From the NCBI GenBank assembly GCA_003864495.1, contig ML133471.1, positions 716,001 to 780,000 on the forward strand: 64,000 nucleotides of DNA, in the 5' to 3' direction. The translations under genes were made by a program, and so were the position numbers. Within the stretch, counting starts at the first letter, position 1; each line of letters starts with the position of its first letter. This document shows, piece by piece, positions 25,801 through 39,276 of the stretch. The notes below the pieces were generated by a model, which worked only from the letters and a program-made list of their open reading frames with translations, was not told where the DNA came from and searched no databases. The stretch is from Nemopilema nomurai (Eukaryota > Cnidaria > Scyphozoa > Rhizostomeae > Rhizostomatidae).

Positions 25801-28800
25801 AATGTGTTAATAATATTTGTTTACAATGTGTTACTAGTCCCTCTAGTTTCAATTTTTCAGTTAAAAGGTGTTTAACCACTGTTTTTACTCAATTTCCCTT
25901 GACAAACCCAAAAATCCCATAGTAGATTGCAATCCCGAGATAGCTGTATTGGCCTTGACGTGTGTGAATTTTCAAGAGTAAATACTTTGCTGAGCTGTGT
26001 ATTATGGATAATTCAATTTTCAAATATAATTTCCTACACAGGAGGACAAGCCTGATAGCAAATTCGAACCAAAAGATTGGACATTTGTTGTTATGGATGT
26101 GAGTAATCACTCAATTTCAGAGACTTTTTTTAGGTTTCTAGCGTAAACCAATAAACTATATAATATCTTAGTATTCAGATATATTCAAAAGTATTCAGTG
26201 TATACAGAGGTTTATACTGAGCCATTCAATATCTACGTACTTTTTGCTCGTTTTGAATTGGATAAAAACCCCTTTCAATGTACGCAAAGTAGTTTTATTT
26301 CGAAAGTCTTGAATCAGGCTGCAAGTCAGTTCGTGTCTTCCAACAATTTCACTATTACCTTGTACCGAGGGGTTGTTGAATGTCAAGTATAAGACATTAT
26401 TGCGCTAAAGATACAGTGATGTTTCGCTTTCCAAGGAGTCATCCGGAGGGCGAAGGAAACCAATGGCACAGCTTAGCATCGACATGTCCAATTACTATAG
26501 CATTGAGCCCTACACACATGAGCTGCAATTCGACCTTAAACCGGCTAGCGTGAAGGTGAAGAGCTGCCAGCTAGAACTGGGTTTGTCCTGTGTCCTGCTC
26601 AGGGAGGGAAAGGCGACGTAAGCATGTTTCATCTTAGTTTCTCATCGTTTGATTGCTGAATGCAGCGTTGTAGTTTCTTTAGATACAGAATTTTTATGTG
26701 GAAGCAGCAAAGGCTACGAGAAAAAGCAAGAGAGAGGAAAGAAGAAGGGAAGAATAAGAAAGAACAGAACAAAATTAGGAATAACCGAATGCAGGGAATA
26801 GGAATGAGGATGTAGCAAATTAGACTTTCTATATGATTTTGCCGTTTTTGAGCTGTCTTCACTAGTGAGAGACCAGTAGAAATGGCTAAAATCTACAGGT
26901 GAAAGCCGCGGAACGGTGACCTTTTTGGGCGTTGGTCTGTTTGTTGACCCAGTTTAAGATTTTGCCCAGTTTGTCTTTACCATCTTTTGCTTGCAAGAGC
27001 TTGATCGATCGGTGCATAGTCCTGATGCCTCACAGCGTCCCATTTGTCCCAAAGGGATGACGACATGATAAGCTACGCAAGCATGCTGAGTCTGGCCGAT
27101 GACCGATTCGACGACTTCGATGATGACTACGAAGACGACAACATGGCCAAGCGGCGAAGTGGTGCTTCCTTCGGCTCCTTCCGAGCATCAGTCGGTAATT
27201 CCTTCTACAGCCTTGTCACTACTTATTGTGTGGTCATTTGAAGATTTGCCCCTTATCAGACATTTTCTCTACAATGAGTGAAGGACGTTGACTTTGTTGA
27301 CTTTCCTTCCTGAATAAAAACATTTCTACAGCAGTCTTGTATACAATAATCAGAAGTGTCTTGAATAAAGCTACTGGATAAAGTAGAAGTACAATCGTAT
27401 CGCCATGGAAAATCAATATCGACTTTATCTGTGTATATTTCGTTTTTACCAGGCAAAGGTCAAGTTCAAGAGTCGAGTCCAATTTCTCGAATGATTCAAG
27501 AAAGGTATGTTGTTATTTGTTTCACGACAATGCAAACCCTTTCATTAGGCCATTTACATGTTATTCAACTTCACCTAATAATAATACATTGGACAGCACA
27601 AATCTGATCAAAGCCCTCTGTTTCTTGGTACCATCCCTTGGTACCGTTCCTTTAACTTTTTTCCTCCTCAAGATCCAATACAGATTTTTCTCGTTTGATT
27701 TTAGAAAAGCGAAGGCGGCTGCAAAGAAGAGTGAAAATGACACCAGTGTAAGGAAGAAAGCTTCATTTTAACGGCTCATAAATCTGTTGCTTGCCTTTTC
27801 CTTTCACGCGCCTTTTGAATATTTGTAATTTATTTTTCCTCCGGTTTTTAAGAGCCATTGTTTTTAAGACATGCTGTTCTACTACAAAATATCATGTTAC
27901 CCCCTAAAGCCTTTTGCATAACTCGGACGTATTTTTACTTTTTCGAGCTAACAATGTTCACAAATTCAAATTTATCTTTGAAAGTAGGTAAACCATTTTT
28001 CTGAAAAATCTAGATATGTTCCCTCGACAAAACTTGAGAGAAAGTTTAGTAAACTGAATTATTGAAGATTTCATTCTGAACGTGACTTTTGATTTCATTT
28101 CAGACGAAACAGCCTGTCAAACGTGGACCTGATTCGGACTTGCTAGGTTCGAAAAGTACTAAATTCGTTTTAGGAAGCTAGACTGTTTATAGATACGACC
28201 TAATCCGAATCTGGGTTTCTACCTAGAATTGAATCTGCATCTAGATTACAAAATCATTTCATACGGCAACTTCAGCCAGTGATGCCACGGAATGGTGAAA
28301 GGTAGAGGGGACACTTCCCCCTTTTTGGTGTTAAAAAATTTTGGACGCAGATGAGCTCGAAAACGAGGTTAACCAGGTTCATTGTTGGGAACTCTTATTG
28401 TGGTGTTAACGCGAGACTGAGGTTAAACATGTTAGTCTACAATATTTCGACAAAGTAAAACTTCAAAGGGTGCCGACGTGAGTGTCCCTTCTGCCTTTTC
28501 TCTACTCGGTGGTAGTATCATGGGAGTTACTAGTGGCGACTTTTTGCTTGTAGTGTGGTGCCAGGGGGTCACAAGCGGATACAGAGGAGTCAAGCTCACT
28601 AACATGACAACATCTTGGCGCAATGGACTTGGCTTTTGCGCAATTCTTCATCACTATCACCCTGACCTAATGTACGCAACAACAATTCTTTACTTGTTTC
28701 TTCTCTTCTATGCTTATTACTATCTTTATTGTTTCTTCTTTGACTTGTTATTTTTTCATCAATTTCCATATCTATCACCGTATCCGAATGCAGGATCCAC

Positions 28801-31800
28801 ATTGGTTGCCAATTTTGTACGTACTACGCCGATCGCTTGCAATTGATGTATCACAATTCGTCTTCAAGGAAGAGCAAATAGCTGAAGCGTTTTGTATTGC
28901 CTTTTTTTATTTCTGAGTTCTCTCGTGCCATGTTTTCTTTGCGTGCCGAGCTTGCCTCATTTTTCATTTTCATTTTTCAGAGACTACTCTTCGTTGTCGC
29001 CCCACGATATTAAAGAAAACAACAAACTGGTTAGTTTATCTAGCTGTTTTCTTTAAAACAAAACACTTCGAAATTGCATAGAAAGGCCCTATATTTTTAC
29101 ATCTAACAGTATCCTCGCGACTCTAAAAAAATTATTTTTAATGATATATTTGGTTACTTATGTAGCGCTTGCCTTTTACTATGGATCATAAATATAATTC
29201 TTGTTGAACCTCAGTTTCTCAGAAATGAGCCCATTGAAAGCCTACTTGTGAATTGACTTGATTTAACAAATTCAAGCTTGTTTGTGATAGAAATAAACAC
29301 TGTCAAAATGCTAACGAGGCTAATCATCATTTAGGCGTACGATGGCTTTGAGTACCTCGGTATACCCAAGCTTCTTGACCCAAATGACATGGTTGTGGCT
29401 CCAGTTCCGGACAAGCTAACCGTGATGACGTACCTTCATCAGATCCGGACGCACTTCAACACACACGGAAGTAAAATCCCTCGAATAACTTCATACGACA
29501 ACATGGATTCAACAGCGTCTAGCATCAGCGCTTTGATGTCTAAGTATAGTTTTTCCTCACCTGTTCATAGCCCTAGAGAAGACTCGAGCTCATCTGAAAA
29601 ATTCAGTTTTAAAGAAACATCCGTGGAGAAAGCTGGCTCCAAAAAGTCCCAAGATTCAAAGGTAAGCACTGAACCTAAAAACTCATCAAAATCGGAAAAG
29701 AAGACTGTGAAATCTCTCAATCCATTTGAAGAGGAGGAATTGGAAGAAGAAGATTCAAAACATTCAAAACCTAGGGAAGAGAGTAGCCCGATGGAAACTG
29801 AGGAAGTGGATGAAGATGAAATGCTGAATTTAATCATCCATAAGAAAATAAAAGAGGAAGAACATGTTGTAGAAGAGAGAGAAAGGAAGAAGAAATTGGA
29901 AAAAGAACAATTGAGAAAACAGAAGGAATTAGAAAAGCAAAAAGAACAAGAAAGGCAAAAAGAGCTAGAAATGAAAAAGGAACTAGAAAGCAAAAAGGAG
30001 TTAGAAAAAGAGAGAGAATTGGAAAAAGAGAGAGAATCGGAACAAGAGAAAGAACTAGAAAGAGAGAGGGAATTGGAAAAGGAAAAGGCATTCGAGCAAG
30101 AGAGAGAATTAGGAAAAGAGAAGGGGTTGGGCAAGCTACTGGAACCTCAACAATTGGAACAAAACGAGAAGACAGATAAACTGTTGAAAGATACTGAAAC
30201 ATATAGAAGTAATAAATGTATGGAAGAAAATGTGCAAACGGCAATGGGATACAATGGCGATACCAGTAAAAAAGATATTGTCTCCAAGGAAATTGAATGC
30301 GACAATAAAAAGGTACTTAAACCGACTGTAATGTACATTGATCGCAATCACGTAGAACTGTATGTATGAATGATATTGTTGCCATAAATGAGTGATGTAA
30401 GATTTACTGTTGTGCGAAAATGTAACGATAACATTTAAGACCTTTAGGAAGTCTATGAAACTAATTTTTTTAGATTCCAGAAGAGATCGACAAACGGGGA
30501 GAGCCGGGGGACCTTCACCCAAGCCCTCGCAAAGCCAAATGAATGACGGAGTCAGAGCGATATTTTCAGCACTCAGACAGCAACAGACGAGTTCGGCTGA
30601 CATCGTTCCCCAAAGTGAAGAGGCCTCCGAAACAGAGAAGGCTCACCAAGAGAATGGAAATAGCTCTGTAGTTTTCATCGACGATTCGGGACAAGAAGGC
30701 ACAGTCGAGAGATCCACCAACAGTCTTACGCAAGAGGGCAAAAAGGTGGAAAAGCATAGCAGTAGAAGGATTTTATCGGAATCGTCAATGCAGAATATGA
30801 GCAAGGTACTTAATGCCTGTTTATCTCCTTGATAGATGTTAGAGAGAAGGTCAGTAACTGACGCTAGCTGTTAGCTATCAAAGAAAAGTGGTACACTCTT
30901 GTCATTCCTGTAAGGAGAGATAGGCTTGAAATCGCAGTTTGGTGCCCGATCTATAAGGTGACCTGTCATATACGATATCTCAAAAGTGTCAAGTCGAGCA
31001 ACGTTTGTATATTAATCTGTTATATTAAGTTAAATTGTTTATGTCATTCCAAACCATTCATTTCACTTATGCCATCTATCTGTGTTGAATGTTCAGTAGA
31101 ATACTGGATGCTCTTTTTACAATTTCTCTTTCGAAATTTTCTCATCTCTTTTTCAACGCACACTTTGTAGAATGCATCAATCCCATAACCTGACTGACTG
31201 ACCGATTGATTGTAATTTAATGATTGTTTGACTGATTGATTGATTCCAATGATTGATTCCAATGATTGATCCCAACAGGATCGTCTTGATGCCATACGAG
31301 ACAAGGCAAGGAAGCTCATTCTAGATGCAAAGTACAAGGTAGAGAAAGGCATGGACGATGATGAGGTGCATACAATTCTTCGATTTACATTTCGGCATGT
31401 CCAATAGCATTTTTAACGCGGAAACACGACCACCACTGGCTTTACTGATACAATCCTAACTGATAATTGCTCGTCCTGTAGGCATGGCTCCTGGGAATAC
31501 GATTTTGTAAGTTTTCATCGCTTTTGTGTTCGCTATCTTCGGCTTTGATTGAAAACAGAAGAATTCAATGTCATCACGCTGCTGTCATACAGATCAATTA
31601 CCGTGTCTCATAACAGAGGTTTCCTTTTGTTAAACATTCTGATAAAGTGCTAGATAGTAGAAACTTGATGGACAGACGACAGGTTTCCTATTGTGAAACA
31701 ACCCAATCAAGTGCCAGATCACAGAAGCTTGAAGAGCCGAGAAGTGTCTCTGGACTTCGCAGAGAATAATCTTAGGTTTATAGCGTTTTAATCTGATGGC

Positions 31801-34800
31801 GGAGCTGAGACCCAGCTAAAAATCGTCAGTTTCTTTCTGTCGAGAGCCGTGCAACTGAGTAAAGCATTTATAGCATGAGTAGAAGAGAGATAAACCGTAG
31901 CAGAAATCATGTGAGCGTCGCAGCAAGTACCAAAATTACCAGCGGCTTTCTTTGTGAGCTGTGCTTTGATGCATGAATCTCATTTTAAGATAAAGGAGTC
32001 CTTGTTTTCAAGCAAAGTCATCAATAATAAATGCTTGATAGGCTCTCGTTCTGGCGGTATTGAGCAATATAGTAGAAGAAGCTAGTTCTCTGCAAATTTT
32101 GACGACCAAACGGAAAGAGCAATATTTATAGGCGTAGTTGCTGCTCAAATGCTTTCATATTTAAAATCAGTAGCGAATAGTCCAGTGCATGGGTTTGTGA
32201 GTATTGTTTTTCATTGTTAATGATTTCGTTCTATTATTGTCAAGAATAGACGTGATTTGACACCTTGCTTTGAGACACAGATGAAGTTTTTTCGCTCAAC
32301 ATTCTTGAAACTCAACCCTTGCATTTACTTGATTGCCTTTTTCATCAAAACAATAAATACGAAGAAAATTTTGTCCAAACGAATAAACTTATGGAAAAAC
32401 CTGGCTCCTTCTGCACCTAGTTTTCATATCAAAAAGTATCTTCAGGACTGTGTTGTATTGTCACTGCATTTATTTCACGAAGATAATAATTTGTGACATA
32501 AGGCTGTGCTCAGGTGATCAGGTGTGGACATAAGGCTGTGCTGTGTTCAGGTTGATGGTATCAGCCAGGCTTATATTTTTGTGATAAGGGTGATTGCAAA
32601 CGAATACTATTTCTCGTCAAGCCACGCAATATGTAAATGTTTTGGAAAGAGCAGTTTAGCTATGACGTAGTAGCCACCGCTTTTTAATATGAGGTCTTGA
32701 AATGGACTTGGCCCAACTCAAGCTGCTGGAAGAATTGATAAAAGATCTTTGTCGTTTTCTGTTTTGCAGCAAAATGAGATGCAGCAGAAAGAGAACAGCG
32801 AAAGAGCTCGAAAGTTTCTTGTCGAAAAGAAGAAGCGTGACGAAGAAATGAAGACGAAACTAGAAAAAGTATGTAACTCTTACTTCGTAGAGTTTTTGTT
32901 TTATGAAATAGTTCTTGTTTTTCATTGTCATGTGCAATGTGGTGTTTAAATCTCTTTCGTCAAGCAAAAGATACGGCGAATAAAGGAATTGGGCATGATA
33001 AGACACTGGGACGTTTTAAAAGAGGCATCCGGTTTTTCAATTGAGTTACGATTCTAGTTGTCGTAGTGGCTTTGTTGCCATATTCTAGAGCGCCTGATTA
33101 TTTTTAATTCTTTTGATGCTACAAGAAGTGGTAGTGTCTATAATTTGTTAAAAAGTACATTTAGGTTGACCTTATTTCCATGGAAAAAGTTGACCCCATT
33201 TTACCTACAGCTTTACAAATCATTTGTCCTATAATCATAATCAGTGATAATGTTTTATGTTATAAACGTTAGGCGTTACATACCGCTCGCTCTTACAGAC
33301 AAAAACATCCAGAAAACATTTGGTCGCAATTATAGGTCAATTTTTGCATCCAGCTTTTTTCTAACTGATTCTAGATAGCAGACACTACTTTATTTTTGCT
33401 CGCTCTATTAAATAAGATTACACATGTGGGATCATCTTAGCGTAAAAATGACCAAGTCTTGGCCAAATCTTTGCTGCTTTTTAAATGGGGGATTGAGTAG
33501 CACGAAGACAGATAGAGAAAGATGAATCTCGTTCGTTCTATTTTTGCAGCAAGAAGAAGACAGAAAACGCATGCTGCGTGAACAAGCTAGTAGGCTGCTG
33601 CAACAGGCAAAGAAAAGAAATTCTGACATCGTGAGAACAAAGCCAGCTGCCCCCAGTGATTCCCAGGGTGCGGAGAATGCCTCGGGGGCTCAGGAGCAAG
33701 ATGGACAGAAGGAGAGGAAGAATTCGCTGCCAGCAGATCTGAAAAGCACTCCGTTTACTTTGGTGAAGAAGAAGACTTTGAAAGAGCTGTCACCTAGACA
33801 TTTTCTAAAGGAAAAGAAGCCATCGATTGAATCTGGTTTGTATTCACCAGAGAGTGGAATTATCGCTCATTTACTAGTGAATATCATTTGTATAATAAGA
33901 TTTACAGTTATTTCCAAAGGTATCCTAAGCAATCGAATGAAAGAAATTGTCGTTCTCGTTCCAGCCAGTAATTATCTACTTAGTGCTAAATCGAAATGAT
34001 TTTATACACTGTAGTAGACTTTTACATCTCCAAATTGGGTGAATATATAAAACGGGCACTTTACAACAAACATATTTTATAAGTACGAGCCATCTTCTTC
34101 GATAATTAGATATTACTTTTAACAAGGCTCTTAGGACAGTAAGAAGCTTTCAAGGCCATTCGATGTCATTTGTGCAACGTGAACGTGGTTTTGTTCCTCC
34201 CTCGCAATTCTTGACATTTGGAGATTATAGTAGTGACCCATCTCTAAGCCGTAGTATTTACAAATTTAGACCAATCACGAAGCAGCAAATCACGAAGCAG
34301 CCAATTACGAAGCAGCAAATCGCATAGCCGTCAATCAGAAAGCAGCCAATCCCGGAGCAGTTCTTCGGAAACAAGTCCGCCAGTCACCCCATCAAAGCCT
34401 TCTGATACAAGTACGCCAAACAAATACCAAATGTCTTCTGCGGCCGAGGCCCAAGCGTATGCCGAATCGAGAAAGATATCGTACGAGGCTTTCGAGATGA
34501 GTTTCGAGTCAAAGCGACGTTCGAGAGACATCGGTAAGACTTTCTCGACGCTCAATCGAATATCGCACGACCTCCAGGCAGGCAGCCTATTAATGTACCT
34601 TTAACGCCATACTTTCTCTTGCTTATAACTAGAAGACATGACAACTTGAAATTTGAGTCAAAATGCAATTTCAGCCTCTGTTTCCGCACATACCAGCTAC
34701 CTTGAGTGTTAGAAAAAGTGTTTATTGTAAAATGTTTGGGAGAAACAGAAATTTGAGAAAAAATAGCAGAAATGGGAATCACGTGTGGGTAAAACGCAGT

Positions 34801-37800
34801 CTAGTGGAAAACAAGCACATAGAAAACGACAGTCATATGGAGTGATCGGCAGTATTTTGCTTTCCGTCTGTCTATCGTGTAGCAATAAAGTATCAAGTGA
34901 ATGCTTTCGGAAATGAAGGGTTTGATTTGTGACTCTAAAGGACAGGTCATTTACACCATTAATTTTTAACATTAAAACAAGAGAGAGAGTCGAAACCCAG
35001 TGAATGCTAAACATGAAATAATCTTCCCTTGGTAAGATCTAACTCTTTGTCAACCCAATTATCCTAATATTTTTGTACACATGACAGAGTGAACAAGAGC
35101 TTTTGAACCAAGAATGAGAGAATTGAGTTGTATTGACCACCACTCATAACCAGTATCCGCTCGAATCCCCCTCAGCGGGAGCCTCGTCTCTGTACCCAGG
35201 CCTTACCAAGGTCCAATCAACTTCCATACGCAGGCTATTTTGACTTGGGAAAAACCCAGATTTGTTGATGTGGTGTAATCAAGGGCTATCCCTCTTGTAG
35301 AAATCTTTTGATCAAATTTTGAGCATAGCAGATTGAAATTTAATAAGGTATTTTACAACACGTAGCTGCGATTTTGTGCCTTTTCCCCCTGCACATTAAC
35401 TGTTAGAGGTGCGTCAATACGGAGTAGCGCGTTTGGTGAATGACCCAATCAGCTGAGTTGTTGCTATGCTTATCGTTCCCGGATGCTGATCGTCTGCTTT
35501 AGCTGAAGATGTGCGTTTGATCTGGCTTTCTTTCGCTTGCAAGACGTATAGTCAGAATTAACTGTGCTTTATTCCTATGTTTTTAATACTTAGGGGCGAT
35601 CAGAATAAAAAATAAGTTAGAATAAGAAGATTTCTTAATTTATTCTTAAAACAGAATGTCCATGAATTATGCACAAACGTTTGTGGAGCTTCTCATTATC
35701 TTAGTGCACTGTTTATTTCAAGCAATATTTACAGACTCTTTACGTTGCCCGTACCGTTGTGCATGCAATTTCATATAATAAACACAATCATAGTTGGAGA
35801 ACCCTTGCTTTAGTAGAAGTTTAATGGTTTAATGTTCCTTCAACTAAAAAAGAGGAAAATTGTTGTACGAGGCTGCATGCAGGTTAGCCTGAAGAATGAA
35901 CACGGATTATTTTTTGGAGTGTTTTAAGCAAAAAGTTTATATGAAAATGAAATTTTAATAAAAAGTTAATATGAGCTAGCCACGATATACCACAAGAGGT
36001 AGCCGAATTCTCTTAAACTCGTTGCATTCCACCAGAAATCCTTAAACGTTTGGCTCCAAAGCAGTAAGCTCTTTTTTGAGGGCCCTGAGAAGGCATAACT
36101 GTATTTCTCTATAAAACGGCGAACAAGAGGTGATCCCTGATCAGTTTGCTCTGATTGTGAGGATGTTGTTTTGTTTGTGATTATCACCTGTTTGTTGTTT
36201 TTTTAAATCCAGCTGCCGAAGTAGCAGCCGAATTGGCGGAAATCCAGGAGAAGGAGAACTGGAGAAGAAATTGGCAGAGGAAGAGAGCTTACAAAGCAGA
36301 GCGTCATCTCCAGAGATGGTACGGCGCGTGGCCTTTTCTTATTGACCCTCATATTGGTAGCTTATGATAATTACGATTCGATTGCGCAGTCTATTTCAAA
36401 ATATCAATCAGTCGTGTTTGAACTGAATCGGCTTTCCCTTCCGACTAATGGTCCACTCTTATTCAGGATATGCCGCTCGCAGAAAGAATCTGTTAGATGA
36501 CGATCACAATGAATCGTTGATAATTCCAAAGATGTGCTAGATGTTGGCTGGATCCACTTCTATTTGATATTTGGCGTTTTAGAAAAAGCTACGCAGTGAT
36601 TTCTGTCTTCTCGACTAGCTCAACCTATTGCTAATGTTACACAGTTCATTTGCTTTTTGGGGATCAACATATTATCAACATATTATTTTATCGCTGTACC
36701 ACTAGAATCTTGGTTGGCATGTAGCATTTCTTTTCTTTATCTGCTAGGAAGAAGAAGTGTCCTATGAAGAAGACGATTTTGATGACGTTGTAAGTTTTAA
36801 TTTATGAAGCATTCGTGTACGAAACAGCATGTTTATCACTTTACCACAGTCTCACTTATCTGAAAAACTCAGCGGAAAAATTTTAAAATGAAACAAAATA
36901 TATTATGCATTACATTATTATAACTTCATAATTGGATCTAAATATATGCTTGTTTTAGGAAAAAATGTTTTTTGTAGAAGGAAATTATGTTTCATTTTTC
37001 AAACATATCATTTTTAGAACTTGATGTCTGCTGGGGAATACTTAAATGTAGAAATTTTGAATCTGGAAGAGGAAGCGAAAGCACTGGACAAAGTGGCCCA
37101 AAAGTTGGAAAAAGAATTGCGCAATGCAATGAAAGAAGGTGTATAATTTTAATATATTTCCTCCTCTACGCCCCGACTTCTTGAATATGTGGGCAAGTTA
37201 AAACTAAAGCGAGAAGCAATCTATAGGATGTGTTTCTATGCTTATTTCCGTATTAGACTGGGAGTGATAACAGAGTTCTGCTAATAAGCACCAAACTGAG
37301 TTGTCCCCAAACCGCTTTTCCTAAAGCACAATGAATGACTACCTCCAGAAGCATGCACCTCTGGATCAAAGCCGTTGCAAATCATACTGCGCTGGATTTT
37401 TCGTTTCACCATTCCAAATCGTAAACAACCAAATTGAAAAATGTCTTTACAATATCAAAAGCAATCAAATACCTTAATTTGCCAGCCATTATAAAATACG
37501 TTTCTCCATAGGTGATGAGGAGGAAGAAGAGGATTTATTACAAGAATGGTTCAATCTGGTGAATAAGAAAAATCATTTGCTGAGACGGCAGCAGGAATTG
37601 TCACTGATGTAAGTAAACTTTAGTAAGCAAAAACTAGCTTCGCGCTTTCTGTCCATTGTAAAGTTTTGTACCACAAACCACTTGTTCACAAGTAAACTTT
37701 AGAAAATTTGCTATCAAAAGGTCTATGTTGTTGCAGATCGGGAATTCCCAAAGCGTGTTTGAGAGAAGTTGCCTTTAGTTTCAGTTAATTTATTATCACC

Positions 37801-39276
37801 CCCTGAAATAGCATACGGGCATTTACACCTATGTAGCACACATGTTTGTGTATTTGTTCATAAGCTATATTAAAGACGGGGGAGCATGTGCAGCATCTTA
37901 TCAATACCTGTCTAGGACGGCATGTCTTACTCAATCACAGATGTTGTAGTATCATTTTTTCTTGTCTTTATATTGGCGCCAGTTAACTACCAAAGTATGT
38001 TCTGTGCTAGCTGATAGATATCAGAAACCAGATAAGTTCTGTTGATTTAATTCTGCAGAATGAAAGGAGACGACCTAGAGCGACGGTCTGATATGATCAA
38101 TCGAGAACTACGTGGACTCATGTCTATTGAAGGTGTGTTGCTTCCCCATTTTCTTCATGGAAGACCATTAAATTCAATGCTTTGTACCATGAAGTGATGC
38201 TTGGATTGTAGGATCATATCAACATGTCATGAGACTCATTTTTGTTATTTTTAATATTTTCGCAAGTTTTATGTATCCAATTTGCATCCAATCTGTTGCT
38301 ATATATGTTGGATCATCGTGCATAAAGAATTTACGTGTATGAATTTACCTTGAACTTTCGCCAAACTGTTGGACCATCACAGAATATCCGTCCACTTTTT
38401 GTCTGGCATCTTGCACCTGGTAAATAAATTAAAAATCGCATGTAATCCTTAGATTAATCCTATTGACTAATCATTGTGTTTAAAAGAAATGAAAAATTGG
38501 TATTTTAATAGCAGTGAATTTGTTTTGGTTTTTATCTGGGGCTTGTCACTTGATTAAAGTAACCGTTTGTAGTTAAAAAGGGAACGCTTGAGTTTGCTCC
38601 TCTCATTTCAACATGTACTTTGACTGAAATGACCTTGCAGAGGGAGAAAAGACTGATGAAGATAAGGAAAAAGAAGAGCTGCTCTTGTCAGAGTTGATGA
38701 AGCTAGTGAAACAGAGGGACCAACTGGTGCAAATCGAGGACACCCAAATGCAGCAGAGGTACCAAATTGCGCCATTAGCTTCTTTGCTTTGGTTTTTGAA
38801 ACATAAAGCAGTTTGACAACTTCCGTAAGCAAAATAAGATCAAACTACCATATTGTGATAGAAATGAACAGTAATGTATCTTTCCAGAGGGAGAAGAAAA
38901 ACCACCGTTGCATACGCGCGTCAGTCACATGTTATTCACATGATAGACACATGTTAGTCACATGGTAGCCAAACACAGTTGCGACAGGCTGCGGAGCATC
39001 TCAAGATAAACGGGAATCAAGGCCGTGTGATATAAGTCAACGGAAGCAAAGACGGTTTTTAGTGCAATATGCCCATGATCGTGTCATCACCAGTCTTATC
39101 TTTCTCTGCTATCTCCCTTTTTTGTAGCCTTTCTGTAGTCGTTTAATCTGTTTGAGCGGAATTATCACGAATTACTTTCATGTTGTAGCGCTCATGACGA
39201 AGAACACGTTCAAAAAGTTTTGGATCAGAAGAAGTCTACTGGCGATAGAGCCAAGGGCGAATGCGTAATACAATGA
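22868..39276 (+). CDS. EHBP1: EH domain-binding protein 1 (NT-C2, CH, bMERB, CAAX)
   Basis: EHBP1 links EHD proteins and Rab8/10 endosomes to actin. Exons: 22868-22977, 24134-24287, 26042-26098, 26436-26617, 27055-27194, 27453-27504, 27705-27747, 28104-28146, 28554-28671, 28981-29029, 29335 to about 30312, about 30474-30805, 31279-31365, 32770-32868, 33550-33835, 34270-34533, 36248-36318, 36748-36789, 37018-37138, 37512-37608, 38059-38132, 38641-38758, 39189-39276. Length is roughly 1,200 residues (human 1,231). The NT-C2 domain fills residues 1 to about 167 ([29 protein letters not shown]). The CH domain is at about 259-361 ([36 protein letters not shown]). An E/K/R-rich helix, an RS pentapeptide repeat and the bMERB domain ([40 protein letters not shown]) follow. 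It ends in CVIQ, a CAAX box like human CVLQ. All phases agree except the exon 11/12 junction, which I could not resolve; exon 8 uses a weak donor (GTTCGA). Confidence 0.95.
29860..30140 (+). other. EHBP1: EHBP1 segment encoding a long charged helix
   Basis: Within exon 11, some 90 codons are almost only E, K, R, L and Q in patterns such as [20 protein letters not shown]. This has the look of a stable single alpha-helix or coiled coil between the CH and bMERB domains. A strong-looking internal donor, CAAAG|GTAAGC, sits upstream at 29663, so alternative splicing that removes this helix is conceivable; its phase does not fit the most obvious acceptor of the next exon. Confidence 0.7.
31184..31276. 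repeat. GATT/GACT tetranucleotide repeat at the EHBP1 intron 12 acceptor
   Basis: About 90 bp of imperfect tgac/tgatt repeats, including gattgattccaat twice, runs right up to the acceptor of the exon at 31279. Length change here could affect the branch site. Confidence 0.7.
34272..34361 (+). repeat. EHBP1: six 15-bp in-frame repeats coding RS pentapeptides
   Basis: Six consecutive 15-bp units in EHBP1 exon 16 encode variants of [36 protein letters not shown]. The other two frames of the exon contain stops, so the reading frame is clear. The result is a short RS-rich, phosphorylatable linker just upstream of the bMERB domain. Confidence 0.85.

Noticed and set aside
29565..30134. 189-codon minus-strand frame, serine and phenylalanine rich
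   Set aside because: It is the antisense shadow of the Glu/Lys-rich EHBP1 exon 11, whose plus frame continues the CH domain.
35150..35300. Possible tRNA-like B-box string (ctcgaatccccctcagcgg)
   Set aside because: No A-box or acceptor/anticodon stems could be paired at the right distances.
36216..36350. Alternative EHBP1 exon 17 start at 36213 ([17 protein letters not shown])
   Set aside because: That frame leads to a donor phase that puts a stop in the next exon, while the acceptor at 36248 keeps phase through to the bMERB exons.
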